Shown here: one piece after another, positions 42,111 through 55,168 of the stretch
Layout: every line of letters begins with the position of its first letter
Position numbering within the stretch: the stretch's first letter is position 1
Assembly (NCBI GenBank): GCA_039000515.1
Contig: JBCFYV010000010.1
Location: 62,001 to 126,000 of the forward strand
Reading direction: 5' to 3'
DNA length: 64,000 bases
DNA from: Timema cristinae
Taxonomy: Eukaryota; Arthropoda; Insecta; Phasmatodea; Timematidae
Program-made: the position numbers and the translations under genes
The notes under the pieces: model-generated
Databases searched by the model: none
Seen by the model: only the letters and a program-made list of their open reading frames with translations
Told to the model about the DNA's origin: nothing

Positions 42111-44830
42111 AGGATAGGTGACGCACTTAAGTAAGTGCGGCGATGAACTTTCGAGTTCCTTATATCATAGAGTAAGTAAAAACTAATATTTTTTCTTGAT
42201 AATTACTCTAAATTTTCCGGGACCCCGAGACCCGAATGAACAAGTTTCACTTCATTGAAAAAACAAAGGATTGATATAGTCAGCCAGAACCTGAACGCTC
42301 GTAGTTAAACTATGCAGACATGGGAACATGTTTTGGTTATTGAACAACAGCCTTATGTTGGAGAGCAGTCACCAACTCGAAATAAAAGCTCCCAGGGTGT
42401 TGAGTCTACTAAACCAACGATATTATGAAATGTTGACTCTCTTCCTTAACTAAGTTTTGAATGTATACAATACTAGCCCCCTTCACCGTAAAAAATATTG
42501 TAAAGAATCCTGTAAAACAAAGCTTCAAATCATGCATCATGTCAATATAAAAACAAAACTTTTTTACTTTTTTTTTTTTAAATACAGTGCTACCATCACT
42601 GTATAGCCCCCTCCCTCTTTTTATCCTCCCTCCTATTTTCATCTCATTCCTCTATAATTTTGTTTGCTCTAGGCGCGAAAGGAATTGTGTATACACCAAT
42701 CAAACAAATTGTTAAAAATCAAATTAATTTTTCAGCTTCCTCCACTTTCATTTACTCCCCTCGTTTCTCCAAATTTTATTTTAATATTTTTTTTTTTTTT
42801 TGCGTTCCTCGTCACTACATCTATTTCTCTTTCCTCGCCCCCTTCACCAACCCTACTTTCCCTTCAACAACTTTTTTTTTTCCAACGACTATATAATATA
42901 ATATCGATAAGTCGTTAAACCCTCCCTCCGGCCCCCACACCTCAAATTAATATTGTAAATATGCCATCGTTTAGCACCTTTTTTGGCACCGTTTCGAACC
43001 CAAGTACTAAGTTTTACAAACCAACCACAGAGAGAGTACGATTGTTTTTATTTGGGGACGAGGGCCACGATATTAAAATGTTTTATTTTTTTTATTTTTT
43101 TTTAGATTCAAATTTAAAAGTATTGATCTGTACCATTTTGCGCCCAAGTATGACGTTTTACAGCTTAATAGTTTTGAAAAAAAAAAATATTTAAAAAAGG
43201 TAGTATTTGTTGAGTGGTGGTGGGGGGAGTAAAGCGTATCCCCCACCCCCACTCGATAAGGAGGTGGTTTTTAATGTCAAAATTGTCCTGTTTTGCATCT
43301 TAATGGATTAACGAGGAATTTTTTTATAAAGTTAAGTTGTTGCACCCCCCTTTTCATATCCAGCATCCCCATCCTCAAATTAAAAATGAAATTATTCTAT
43401 AGGTTTGCATCTATATTGCACCATTTTGCACCCCATCCCCAGAGACGATACGACTGTATTAGTTTTTGGGATAAAGGGGAATAAGTTCACTGTAGCTCCC
43501 TCCCAAAATTGAATTAATTTTCAATACCAATATAACATTTTGTTTTTGCATTGTTTTGCACCTAAATAATTTTGCAAGGAAATAATACTTAGTCAAAAAA
43601 AAACTGAGGCCATGTTAAGGGTAGTCTGGACACGCCCTCCACATTTGATATTATTTTGTTTTTCATGCCAAACTAAATGTCTTGTTTTTCACAATTTTTC
43701 ATCCAAGTATTTCAGTTTGCGACATAAGTTCTTAGAGATTTAAAAAAAACAATTCCATATGAGAGAAATTAAGATTAGCTTAGTAATATTTATTTGTTAC
43801 TGACAGTATATATTTTTTATTTTGCATGATTTGCCACACAAGTATGGTGTTTTGACACTAGCAGCCTTGCAAAAAAACATATCCAACATGTTAAAACGTA
43901 CAAAGAAAGCTGAAAATGGCTTGGATAGGAATATACTCTCAATGAAGCAATGTATACATTTAAATATATTTTTTAAATATTTTTATAACGTTTTACCATC
44001 CAATAGCTTAGTTATAAAAAATATGTAATACAAGTTGGAAAATTCTTTCAATTTTAACGTAGAAGAGAAATATTATTTAATGGTAAGAGAAAGTTGTTAA
44101 TTACAACCAAAATATACTTTAAACTTCTAAGATTTAGTCAGAAAAAAATAATTAATAAGTTAATATGAGCGTGACTAAGAAAGGCGTTGGTGTCTTGGAT
44201 GCAAAATTAGGACGAGAGTACCATAGCTATTTCTCACTGAATTGTGTAGCTTATTTGAAAAGTATGTATTATTCCTTCGCTTGAAATGTGATTTTAAAAA
44301 ATCTTTAGTTTTTTAGACTGCTAATATTTTTTCAAGCCATCTGATTTTAATGCACTCGAAAGCAACAACATACCACCCCTAAATATATTAGCTTTTGTGA
44401 AAGCATTAAACATAGGAAATTATAGTCTATTTTATTGTTGAATAAGACACAAATATTATAAAAATATGACTTTAATATTTTACAGATACACAAAAAGATC
44501 AATTTGGTTTGTAAGTGGTTAATGCAAATTAAAAAAATTTCGATAATATAATATCTAGGTAAAAAGAATAAATTGTTTTATAAAATTAAAATACATTATC
44601 AAAAATAGAATGTTCTTTACAAGGTACATATTATAAATTAGTTTTTAATATACAAAATGCTATTTTACGTTAAAAAGTTGTATGTTTAAATTTTAACACT
44701 TTTTTTTATTATATTTTGGGTATTGACAAGCAGTCAGTTGATACACTCACTAAACACACCAATAAGTGTGAGGTCTCAATAATTAGAACTTTAATGGTTT
44801 GAACAATTAATAATAATTACAATATGAGTG
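42111..44830. other. AT-rich, low-complexity DNA with a loosely repeated motif
   Basis: Contains long T-runs (42,548-42,582, 42,789-42,800). Between 42,960 and 43,880, variants of TTTTGCACC or TTTGCACCATTTTGCA followed by CAAGTAT or CACCCC occur about every 100-200 bases (near 43,125, 43,415, 43,540, 43,690, 43,820), often followed by GTTTTACA or GTTTTG. This suggests a very old repeat. The ORFs in this interval are low complexity and not supported as genes. Confidence 0.4.
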
Positions 44831-44838
44831 CTATAAAA

Positions 44839-45127
44839 TTATTATTATTATTATTATTATTATTAGCACCGCGTCTTACTACCCGTTCGGTTTATACACA
44901 CGCTAATGTGTAATGGTAGGGTGATTGTGAGATGAAATGGAGGACCTACAGTTTAACGTGGAATCCGAACCACGGTGGAGACCTGGCATTCCTCACATTC
45001 ACAAGATGTCTTGTCAGAGGTGAAGGAAGGGTTTGGAAATCAGATATATCTGTGCCGGGACCGAGGATTGAACCCCGGCCGCCAGCATAGAAGTCTGACA
45101 CCTTACCTCTAGACCACCAGGTCACCC
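44839..45127 (-). mobile_element. tRNA-headed SINE with 8-bp target-site duplication
   Basis: Read on the minus strand: head GGGTGACCTGGTGGTCTAGA, an A box TGGTCTAGAGGTAAGG, a B box GGGGTTCAATCCTCGG, then a body, then ATAAACCGAACGGGTAGTAA and a tail of about nine AAT units. CTATAAAA flanks both ends (44,831-44,838 and 45,128-45,135). The final 50 bases match the plus-strand SINE at 11,616-11,872, whereas the heads derive from different tRNAs. Confidence 0.88.
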
Positions 45128-45135
45128 CTATAAAA

Positions 45136-45697
45136 AATATGAATACATTTAACATTGTAGTTTCTCATCAGTATCTTTATGTTCCAAGCTGAAAGAAAGG
45201 TTAGGTCTAAAGTTAATATAGACTGAATTAATATAATTTACATTCACACTGCATTAAGCAGATAAAACAGATTCAGTTAACAGCCAAATAATGTTTTATA
45301 CAATCCAAATTATGATTTCAAAGTTCTATGCTTTGTTTTTCCCAACAGTTATTTGTGGTTATGGTTGGCATGAGAGCTAGTTTAGGAACTGAAATATTAA
45401 AATTACATTAAATTTAAATGTAAAGTTAGGATACTTTATGGTATCCACTTTTTGTGAAAACAAGTTTATTTTTAAAACGTACACAGGATAGGTTAGTTAA
45501 ATATCTAGTTTATTAATGTAATAAATATGGCTATGATACGCTTGTTCACATTAGGGGTTTTTGATCCATTCTTTTATATCGTCATTGTAAAACGAAAAGT
45601 TATAAGGCGGTATAATTGCTACAATAAGAAATAATCCTGTCCACTTCATACATCAAACAAAAGCCACTTACAGTTCAATAATGCGTGCTTCTATTCC
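45136..45697. other. AT-rich spacer
   Basis: No ORF or repeat recognised between the SINE and the MITE-like element. Confidence 0.45.
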
Positions 45698-46303
45698 AGT
45701 GGTACTCAAACTTTTTAATTTACGTACCCCAATATAAATTATTCAACTTTGTACCCCAAAGTTGTTGGTGCATAATGCAAGCTATACATATTATATAATC
45801 TATATCTAGGAGTAAAAGAGAGAGAGAGAATAAACTGTCGCTCCCAGTTCACTTGTCCTTGCGATTATTCAAGTCTTATCATTAAATTATATATATATAT
45901 ATATATATTATGGAACGAGTGAAAAGGGCCCTTATCTTCCCCAATACCAAAACTGAGCTATTGATTCTTGTAGAGGATTACATACTGAATTCGATTGTGT
46001 TTTTAGATTTTCTTTATCTAATAAAATGACTGAGCCATGATTTTTAAAATCTTAATCATGTTTTAACCCTTTTTGATAAAACTGCGATTAAATTTGTATA
46101 TATTGAACTAACTTTAAACAAAATATCTCTCACCTATTTCAGCATTTTATCTAACGTGTAAAATATGAAATATAAACTACGTTTAGTTGATCAGAGAATG
46201 CTAGGAAATTTTTCTAAAAAATCAATATTTTGACCCAACAAACTTAAATTGGCTTTCCTGAACATTTTGTTCATGGAAGATAAGGTATATCACCCTGCGT
46301 CCC

Positions 46304-46337
<34 letters not shown>

Positions 46338-46404
46338 ATTAACGTATTCCCCAAGATGTCTTCACGTATCCCGGGGGGTACGCTTACCCAGTTAAATGCC
46401 ACTG
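45698..46404. mobile_element. hAT-like non-autonomous element (MITE-like)
   Basis: The left end CAGTGGTACTCAAACTTTTT continues to TACGTACCCC; the reverse complement of the right end is CAGTGGCATTTAACTGGG, continuing to AGCGTACCCC. CAGTGG-type ends with a following GTACCCC are characteristic of hAT family MITEs. No coding sequence lies inside. It contains an AT dinucleotide run (45,885-45,909) and a CA run (46,303-46,334). I could not identify an 8-bp target duplication. Confidence 0.6.
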
Positions 46405-46804
46405 CTAGTTAATATCTCATAACTCATAATTCTAACCTTTGTGTTTTGAAACTGAAATTAATAGATTAGTCTATACGCTTGTGTTTTAAGATATAATATT
46501 TACTTTTTAAACATAGCTTAATAAAGTTTGTTATAAATTGTACTTAAAGTAGTTTGATAAACTTGTGTATATAAACTATAGGCCTAATTAATGTTTGATT
46601 TTGAGACCCTTTCCAGATTACCTTAACTTTTTAATAAAAACTAATGGGTCTCACGCAAAATTTTGGATACATTTACTCTTCAAAATGAAACATCAGATTT
46701 GATTGCATGAAGTAAAAATTGGTAATAGTAAAAATAATTTAAACACAACAAACAACAATTCATTCATATGTGCCATTCAGCTGTATAGATAAGTTTAAGA
46801 AAAG
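46405..46804. other. AT-rich spacer before LINE copy E
   Basis: About 400 bases with no feature recognised. Confidence 0.45.
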
Positions 46805-47343
46805 CCCCCTGCGGGACGGGGTTTAGAATAGTCCCGCAGTAACCCCTGCTTGTCGTAAGAAGCGACTAAAAGGGGAGGCTTCTGTGCAGGACGTACCTCG
46901 TGTGGGACAAACCTATCCTATATCTTTCCTTTCACATCATTTTCTTCTTCCTTCACTTTCCCCCTTTTTTTTTACCCTTCCCCCTTCGCTTTATCTACCC
47001 TTACCTTTTTCTTCCTTTCCCCCACCGTTCATCTTGCACAGAGGCCTTTGGCCTTTCCGTTTACGACCTTGGCAACTAACCCGGCTCTTCTCTGTTTATT
47101 ATTGGATACCACTGCCTTGAGCTCCTAAATGAAAGTGCGCCGGTTGCAATATCTTAGTAGAAGGGCCTTAGGGATGACAATAGCCGGGTACCCTACTTTG
47201 AGAAAAGATCGGTTGCGTTCATGAGGGCCCGGACGTAAAATTGGCACTTTCCTACACCCACTTGCTGCGACGACCTCTCTCTCGGCGATGCTCTATGCGA
47301 AGGTTGTCATGTCTAGCGTCGTATAGAGTCTCTCGTCGGGACA

Positions 47344-47882
47344 GAAAGGACTCCCTCTATCGCCCAATTGGGACCTCTTTCTGCTACGCCGCACACAAGT
47401 CAGAGACTTTTCGCAGCGCAACCACGGCTTCAAGAGGCAAGTGACGCTTCAACGAGCCCGGGAAAACCCCTCGTATACGCATTCACCCGTATCCGAGAGT
47501 AGGAGGACCCCCTGCAGCTGGTGTTCGCCACGTGGGGGAGGTGGGATTCAGCCGTAGGGATCGACTCTAAGTCTTTACCCTACGTTGCCCAGCGGGGACC
47601 TCGTGGAGGTACCCACCCCGGCCCTTCTGAAGGACCGCCTCCTTACAATGAATTTAAAGCCAAAGAGTGCAAGCAATTCTAAAATTGCAATTTAAATTTT
47701 GAAAAAGAAGCCCTAACAGGAAATTCTCAAACAAGAGCAAGTCAAGCCCCAGGCCCTGACCTACTCTAAACCTAACCCCCAGTAAAAAGCCCCCTCCATC
47801 GCAAATCGCACTCGATCGCACTTAAGACTAACCTGTGGAAAAAAAAAGAGGCATAATTAGTTATCTCTAAAGTAAGACATTA
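47344..47882 (-). other. 3' UTR of the R1-like LINE
   Basis: GC-richer than the flanks, with several short inverted segments (for example CGGGAAAACCCCTCG near 47,460). The 3' terminus on the minus strand is GGGAGTCCTTT against the target duplication. A CCTCGTGGAGGTACCCACCC word (47,609-47,628) recurs in altered form in the R2-like 3' UTR (21,871-21,890). Confidence 0.7.
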
Positions 47883-49993
47883 TTACCTAACTACGTTACC
47901 TCGACGTTCTTTCTTCTTTCCTACCGCTGTAGCAAACCTCAGGAAGCACGCATAGCTTCTGGGGTCTCCCACCATCTCCGTCCTCCTAAGCGGCTCCCCA
48001 ACTTCCAACCTAAGTATTCTTCTCTCCCCTTCGAACCGCTCGCAAGACAGCAGCACGTGCCCAGCATCCTCGTAGGCGCCACAGGCCTCGCAGTCCGGGT
48101 TCTCCTTCAGAGCGAAGCCGTGAAGCTTCGCATTGAAATTCCCATGTCCGGTGAGGATCTGCGTAGCATAGTGGTTGGTCCCGACCCAGCCACTCTCCAT
48201 CCTAGCCTGCACAGATGGCCAAAAAAGATAAGTCTCCCTGCCTTTTGTGGACCTGTCCCACCTCGCCTGCCAGGTAGCAAGCGAGTCTCGCCGCGCGTTC
48301 CTCCTCTCTTCTTCCAGGTCCAGGCCATTCTTCTTTGCCCAGTAGAGTCCAGCCCTCTCCCTAACGAGCAGGTCTATCGGCAGCACTCCTGCAACAATGG
48401 GCAAGGCATCGTAAGAGACAGTACTATAACCCTTAGTCACCGCAAGTAGAGCAAACCTCTGTGCACGTCGAAGGATGTACTCGCTGCTGCCGACCTCCAT
48501 ACGATGCTGCCACACCACACATTCGTAGGTCAGCACCGACTCCACTAAGGCCTTGTACATCTTCCGTAGTGTAGCAAAGTCCAGTCCCCAGGAGGTCCTT
48601 GAGACTCGGATGAATCTCCCAAACGCCGCCTTCGCCACTCCCGCGACCATCCTGAAATGATCATTAAAAAGCAAACCCTCATCTAAAAAGACACCCAGAT
48701 ACCTGTTTACCCTAACATATCCTATGTGCGCGCCATCCATGTGCACCGTAGGATGCCTCATCGCTGAGTGTCTCCCCTTGAGCAAGGTCATCTACGTCTT
48801 CGCCCTCGAGAAGGTGAGCCGAGCCCTCACTCCCCATTCGAACACCGTCCTCACCGCGTGCTCCGCTTTCGCTTCCAACTCAATCCTGGTGTCACCTCTG
48901 ACGAGTAGCAGGCCGTCGTCTGCATAGGCGTAGCTGCTAACACCATCTCTAAACTGCAATCTCAAAAAGTCATCGAATATTAGCAACCACAAGGCCGGAC
49001 CCAGCACCGACCCCTGAGGGTCGCCCTGGGTCAGGACCTTCACCGACTCCGTCTGCTCCAAATACAGACCAGTCGTCCGATTCCTAAAGTAATCTCTTAC
49101 CACCTCATACAGATTCCTGGGACATCTCGTTCTTCTCAGCTTCTCCAAGATCGCCGGCCACCAGGCGCTGTCGAAGGCGCCCGAGATGTCCAAATAGATG
49201 GCGAGAACGTATCGACAGTCACTCTCAGAGATGTCTCGAAGTACCCTCTCCAGAGCGTCCACAGTGCCTCTTCCGGGACGAAACCCATACTGTCGATCAT
49301 CAAGCACATCATTTACCTGTATGTAGTCCCAGAGTCTCAGAGCGAGAAGCTTCTCCATCACCTTACCGAGCACGTTGAGCAAAGTCAACGGCCGATAAGA
49401 CTTGGGGTCCGTCGGGTCCCGGTCCGGTGACTTCAAAAGGATCCTCAGCTCTCCTGCCTTCCACGGGTCGGGGAAACGGCCCTCCAGCAGCATCTGGTTG
49501 GCAATAACCAGCAGATAATCAGAAATACAGCTCCAGGACTTCTTCACCATCTCCGCCGTCAGGAGATCCAAACCAGGGGCCTTCTTGTTACGGCAACTTC
49601 GGACCGCGTCATGTAGCTCCTCCCTATTAAAGAGAGGGACATCCACTCCGTCGTAGTCCTCCACAGCCTCCGCTCTCAGGGTCCTATGCCAGCCGGTGTC
49701 CATGGCAGGGTCATCATCGGGGACGATGACCCTCAGCACCGCCCTCGCAGTCTCTGCAGCGTCGTCTGTAACAAGACCATCCACCCTAAGCCCAGCCACG
49801 ACCTGCGCCTGTCGTGCCTTACCCATGGTAAGCTTGTAAACCAAGCCCCACGGGTCCCGGTTACCTGTTCTGGAGACGAACCCTCTCCAGCTTGCATCCT
49901 TGGCTCGCCTCACCATCCAGACGTAATCGTTCCTTGCTCTGGCGTACTCCCGTCTAGCCTCCTCATCCAGTCTCCTCCTCCTCTTGGCCCAAG
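47883..49993 (-). pseudogene. R1-like ORF2, reverse transcriptase and C-terminal part
   Basis: Continues the ORF2 begun at 58,591 after the Ty3/gypsy insertion, from AWAKRRRRLDEEARREYARA. Reverse transcriptase motifs include PGLDLLTAEM, KSYRPLTLLNVLGKVMEKLL, YGFRPGRGTVDA, motif A AIYLDISGAFDSAWW, motif B TQGDPQGSVLGP and motif C YAYADDGLLLV. A TAG at 48,792-48,794 interrupts after FSRAKT; the frame resumes with MTLLKGR. The end has a C-x2-C-x7-H-x4-C knuckle, CEACGAYEDAGHVLLSC (about 48,050), typical of R1 proteins. The ORF ends at 47,883. Without the inserted element and the TAG it would be complete. Confidence 0.92.
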
Positions 49994-51191
49994 CAACCCC
50001 CCCCCCCCCCTTAATATCCATAAGGCGAGAGAGGCAGTAAATTAGGTAAAGAGTTACCTGAATGAACATAACAATTTTATTTAATAAAAAAAACAATAAC
50101 AAGCTGAGCAAACAATCAACACCGCGTGAAGCGCGCTTTTCCGTCCAACGTGGAAATCAATTACATCTAAGGTAAACATAAACGTTACCTCCTCAAAACA
50201 AATCACGTTACATTAAAACCATCAAAGGTAACGGTCCGGGATCTCAGTGACATGGTCTTTGGTTTATGGTTCTTTGGTTACTTCGCTAAATTGATTAGTT
50301 CCTAAACTGGTTACTCTAGCGTTTAAGTTATCCACCCTAGTATAAATATATATCTTTCTTACAGGCGCCCGTAGCAAACGTGACGTCATAGCAATAAACA
50401 AGGCCACAAGGTAATAATAACTCAACAACCCTAGGCGTTAAACTTGGCGAACAAAGTTGAGTCCAGAAACAGCTATACTTGAAAATAACATAAGCCGGGT
50501 TTTGAACCCAGGACCAGACAATCTCTGGTTAAAAGCTAATATTGGCAAACGTATGAAATACAAATAAATAGGGGCCAGACCCTGAATATAAGTGGTGGCG
50601 AAAGCGACGGTCTAACTCCCAGCCGCGATAAGCGCGTAGCATAGTCAAAATTCAAATAAACATAAGTTAATAACAAGGTCCAAATAGTAATTTAGAAAGA
50701 GTTCCCCCCATGACGCCGAAATAGTATTTTTGGTAGGATGGTAATATTCCCCGAAACCCAGTCGCTGCCCTCACCTCTTATCCTCGAGCCGGTGGGGTAG
50801 TAAGTGACCTGAGATCCCGGTACCGCTAGTATTTATACGAAATATAATTCTCAGAAAAGGGGGGGCGGATCGAAGGAAGGGAAGGTTGGAGAACATTACA
50901 AACAAGGGGGGAGGAGAAGTTCGAGGCTCATATCGCAACACGTAGCACCTTCGCGAAGCTCGGCGAAGGCGGAAACGGAACTCTTCTATCCATTTTCTCT
51001 GCTGGCCGAACACGTGGTCGAGCCTCATTGCAGGCTGGCGCAGACACGCCTTCAGTCAGTCGGTTGTATTTGGTGAGAGCGGAGGTCGCTGGTCAAGCGA
51101 GTGCCGCGTGTTGACCCAGTTGGCTGTCCCAGTCGGCTGTCCCAGTTGGCTGTCCCAGTTGGTGAGTGTTGTTACAATGTAAGTTGTTACA
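49994..51191 (-). repeat. 3' LTR of the Ty3/gypsy element
   Basis: About 1,198 bases. It differs from the 5' LTR by about a dozen substitutions and by an extra segment of about 55 bases at 50,170-50,225. It ends (minus strand) in a run of about 14 G then TTGC. It contains a T-arm-like CTGGGTTCAAAACCCGG (near 50,500). Confidence 0.95.
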
Positions 51192-52054
51192 TCCTCCCCC
51201 CCTGACGGGATGTCAGAAGGAGTCCTCAGCAGTAGGCGTAACGGCAGGGCGGTACCTTCCCTGCCGTTAGTAGCTGACAATGGGGAGATGATCCACACGA
51301 ACCCTCATGACAGTCCTTGGATAGCTGGCCTCACGGTCAACTAGTAGGCCCACCCGGTAGTGGTGCTCTGACAGATCCTGGAGTAGCTCACGCCGGAGTA
51401 CTACACGCACAGCACTGACGCTCTCGCTCTCCTTCTTTCCGACGACCCACTGAAGCTGAGACTCGTCCCACATATCAGTCGACCCAGCCAGCCTCCGTCT
51501 TCTGTAGCAGACGCGTTCGATATCTCGCCCCGAACCAAAAGGGAAGGGGAGGGAAGGGTGAATACCTCTCTGAGAACAAATAAACTACAGTTACAAAAAT
51601 AATATAAGTGTACAGTCTACAATGCTCTGACACGGCTGCTGGCAGGCGCAGTCCATCTAATCCAGTTCATCACGGCACTTAGTGCGCATCCACATGAGGC
51701 TATGCCTCCAAGTAGACACAACAGGAACAAGAGTGTTCTACAAGGGCAAGCACTGCATCATCTTCCTTTTTCTTATAGTACGCGCGCACACACGCGTATG
51801 GATTCTTCCAAGTTCCCAGAGTCACACTCAAACATAAGTCACTAACCATTAGATATATTTAGAAGTTCGGGTAGGCCTACCCCTAAGATTTGAATCAATG
51901 TCCAATATAACAAATAAGCATAACCTACGATAAACCCTAAACTTTACACTATATACCTATATAACCTATGATAATTCCTAAATTTACTCCATATACACAT
52001 AAATAATTCTTAACCAATAACACGTCCTGCCTTCTTGCACAGGACGTGGACTCA
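51192..52054 (-). other. Non-coding 3' region of the Ty3/gypsy element with polypurine tract
   Basis: Directly upstream of the 3' LTR on the minus strand is AGGGGGGGAGGA (51,192-51,203), a good polypurine tract for plus-strand priming. The rest (to the pol stop at 52,055) has no ORF resembling env; a 68-codon ORF at 51,267-51,473 is not recognised. Confidence 0.8.
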
Positions 52055-55000
52055 CTACGTCACCGCCTTGAGGTGGCTAACGTGGGCGCGGCGGGGTACA
52101 GAAGGGTCCGCAATGTCCACTAGTAGGACTGAGACGGGCGTTAGGAACTTGTCGATGTGCCATGGCCCACTCCATTTGAATGCCAGCTTAGCCGACGTCT
52201 TGTCCATCGCCGAGCTCAAGGGGAAGCATTTACAAACTACTTTGTCACCCACATTAAACGGGACGGGGACACGTCCTCGATTGTAAGTAGCAGCTACTTT
52301 CCTTCTAGACTTTAACAAATTTTTATAGGCGAGTTCACACTTCTCTTCAAAGGGGCGGTCATGGGCGTCAGATAAGAGCGGGTCAACATCCCACGTAGTT
52401 AAGAGGGGGTGGTTTAAATCCCTATTCAAGAAGACCGAGGCAGGAGTGGCTCCGACTGACTCGTGGTACGCGGAGTTGAACGCGACGTTCAGAAAGTCGA
52501 GGTCCTTGTCCCAATGAGAGTGGTCCTGGTGGTGGAAAATAGTTAGCGCCACATTTAAATTCCTATTAAAACGCTCAACGTGGTTGGGGGAGGGGTAGTA
52601 TGGGCTGGTGGTCACGTGTTTGACCCCCCACGAGAAGCACATGTCTTTAAAAGCCTTCGAACGGAAACAGGGGCCATTGTCACTAACCACAACCTTAGGG
52701 GTTCCTAGAACGCCTCACACCCGCCTAGATAAGGCATTCACAGTCGTAGATGCCTTCATGTTCCTGAGGGGAATTAACACCACAAATTTAGAAAATGCAT
52801 CCAGCACTACCAAAATAGACGTGTTGCCCTGGGAGGAACGCGTAAGGGGCCCAACATAGTCAACAAAAACTTTCTCCCAGGGGCGTGTGGCAACGTCAGC
52901 AGAATGAAAACCAAATTTCGAGTTTTGTGAGGGTTTGGCCCTTTGACAGGCCTCACACTTGCGCACCCGTTCCCTTACGTCCTTGGCCAAGTTGGGCCAA
53001 TAAAACTCCTTGGAAACTTTCCTCTCAGTTTTGAGCACCCCACAATGCCCACCCAAAACAGAATCGTGGAAATACTTAAGGAGCATAGGTCTGAGTTTCT
53101 CGGGAATATAGTATTTGGGTCTCCCCCTAATATTAGTCACTAAGAGACCCTTGCGCAGGCGATAGTTCCCAACTACTTCCCCAGTTCTAATCCTATCTAC
53201 GAGCTGTTTACAAAATTCATCCTCGGCCTGATGAGCACCAATTGAAATAAAAGATTCTGGGATGGTGTGAATCACGCGTAGCGTTCCCGCCTCCGCTTCA
53301 TCTCCTACAGGGTCAAGATCCTCTGCCATCCGCGACAACGCATCTGCTACAACATTCTCTTTACCCGCGACATGATGGGTAGTGAAGTCAAACCTAGAAA
53401 GCCTCCAGATCCAGCGGCCTATTTTACCCAGCTGTTTGGGGTGGTTCCATAGCCAGGTCAGCGCCATGTTGTCAGTATACAGGTCAAACTTTCTAAGCTC
53501 TAGGTAGTCTGAGAACTTTTCTACTACGAAAACACAACCTAGGCATTCCTTTTCGTACGTACTGTACTTTTTCTCAGCAGCATTTAAGGTCTTGCTGGCG
53601 AACGCTACCGGCCTACATCCATCAGGGGTTCGCTGCGAAAGCACCGCGCCGAGGGCAATTGACGACGCATCAACATGTAAAATAAAAGGGAGGGAGAAGT
53701 CGGGCATGCGCAATACCGCCGGAGAGACAAGGTGCCGTTTGAGGGCGAGAAAAGCATCATTTTGTTCCCGACCCCACGCAAATACAGCTCCCTTTTTCTT
53801 AAGGGTGTTTAGCGGGTAAGCTAACTCAGAGAAAGAGGGGATAAACCTGGCGTAATATGCGCACATCCCTAAAAACCTAGAAGTTCCCTTTAAATTCTTC
53901 GGGGTAGGGAAGTCAAGAATAGGCTTGACTCGCTCAGGGTCAACGAGCAAATTTCCCCGGGAAATAACATATCCCAGATACGGGACAGACTCCTTAGCCC
54001 ATGTAACCTTTTCAGGATTAACAGTGAGTCCAGCAGAGCGCAGACGTTCTAACACAGTTTCTACGTGACGCAAATGGTCCTGAAGTGAATTACTATAAAT
54101 GCAAATATCATCGAGATAATTGAAAACAAATTTAAATTTTAAGTCGGCAAGAATTTGATCTAACACTCTACTAAGCGCTTGTCCCCCGCAACTAATGCCT
54201 AACGGGACTCGGTTAAATTCATAAACCTGCCACGGAGTTATAAAGGTGGTAAATTTCTTGGATGGCTCTGAGAGCGCGCATTGGAGGAAGATAGCGTTAA
54301 GATCAATGAGACTGTAGTACCTGGCTTTACCAAGGTGTTGGAATGCCGACTCTAGGCTAGGCATCGGATAAGGATCGAAAACAAGTTTCTTATTAAGTTT
54401 CCTGTAGTCAACAATGAGGCGATGCCCCTTGCCCTTGCGGGGAATAATGAAAGCGGGGCTGGCATAAGGTGATTTAGACGGGCGAATGACTCCTTTTTTT
54501 TCTAAGTCGAAAATCAGATCTCTAAAAATCTCCATTTTGGGAGGAGCGCATGAGTATGGCCCTGACCTTACGGGGATGTTGTCAAGAGCAACAATGTCGT
54601 AAGGGAGAATGTCGCATTTCCCCCACCTATCTGTGATTACATCAGAAAACCGGTTAACTACCCTTTGAATGGCCTCTTTATCCCTATCCAAAGGAAACAA
54701 GCATGGTGACGTTTTCTCGGTCGCAAACGAGACAAATTCCCCCGGCGCAAAACTAAAGGAGACTATACGTTTTCCCATATCCAACCTAGCGTTGGTCTCA
54801 AACAAAAAATCGTTCCCCAAAATCATGTCAAACGGGAGGGTCGGCACTACGTAAAAGGAACGTTTCCAAGAAAACCTGTCAATTTTAATGGAGAGACGTA
54901 CCTTATGGTCTACCATTAAACATTGCCCATTCGCAACAGTGTACGATTTCGGGCCAATATCTTCACACATAATATTAACTTTGCCCCCAATAATACCTAG

Positions 55001-55168
55001 AAGTTTCTCACTAATGAAGGAGTTGCTCGCCCCAGTATCAAATAACCCTAAACATCCCACAGGACCAATACAAACATTAACCATGGGATTCAAAATCCGC
55101 GGCATAAAACTTACAGACGCGGCCGTACCACGGTCGCGAACGCGCCTTATTAGTTTACCTGCCTGCAC
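52055..55168 (-). pseudogene. Ty3/gypsy pol (protease, RT, RNase H, integrase) with one nonsense codon
   Basis: About 1,037 codons in one frame, interrupted only by TGA at 52,715-52,717. Protease: LFDTGASNSFIS (residues about 41-52). Reverse transcriptase: LIVDYRKLNKKL, motif A SLIDLNAIFLQ, FNRVPLGISCGG, motif C FNYLDDICIYS. RNase H: ILHVDASSIALG, the glutamate in TYEKECLG, LYTDNMAL, NVVADALSR. Integrase: the HHCC finger H-x4-H (HDSVLGGH variant) and C-x2-C (CEACQRAK), then DYVGPL, VLDAFSKF, SDNGPCF and HVERFNRN, then a C-terminal GPW module (FKWSGPWHID). It overlaps gag by 19 bases in the -1 phase. The nonsense codon lies within the integrase core, so this copy cannot integrate by itself. 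Confidence 0.95.

Noticed and set aside
42660..43194. Overlapping ORFs of 77-78 codons
   Set aside because: Low-complexity T/C-rich sequence, phenylalanine- and serine-rich products and no conserved motif.
44990..45127. Functional tRNA gene
   Set aside because: A and B boxes are good, but the acceptor stem does not close and the sequence continues into a SINE body with tail and target duplication.
48057..48449. 130-codon plus-strand ORF
   Set aside because: Antisense shadow of the R1-like ORF2 C-terminus.
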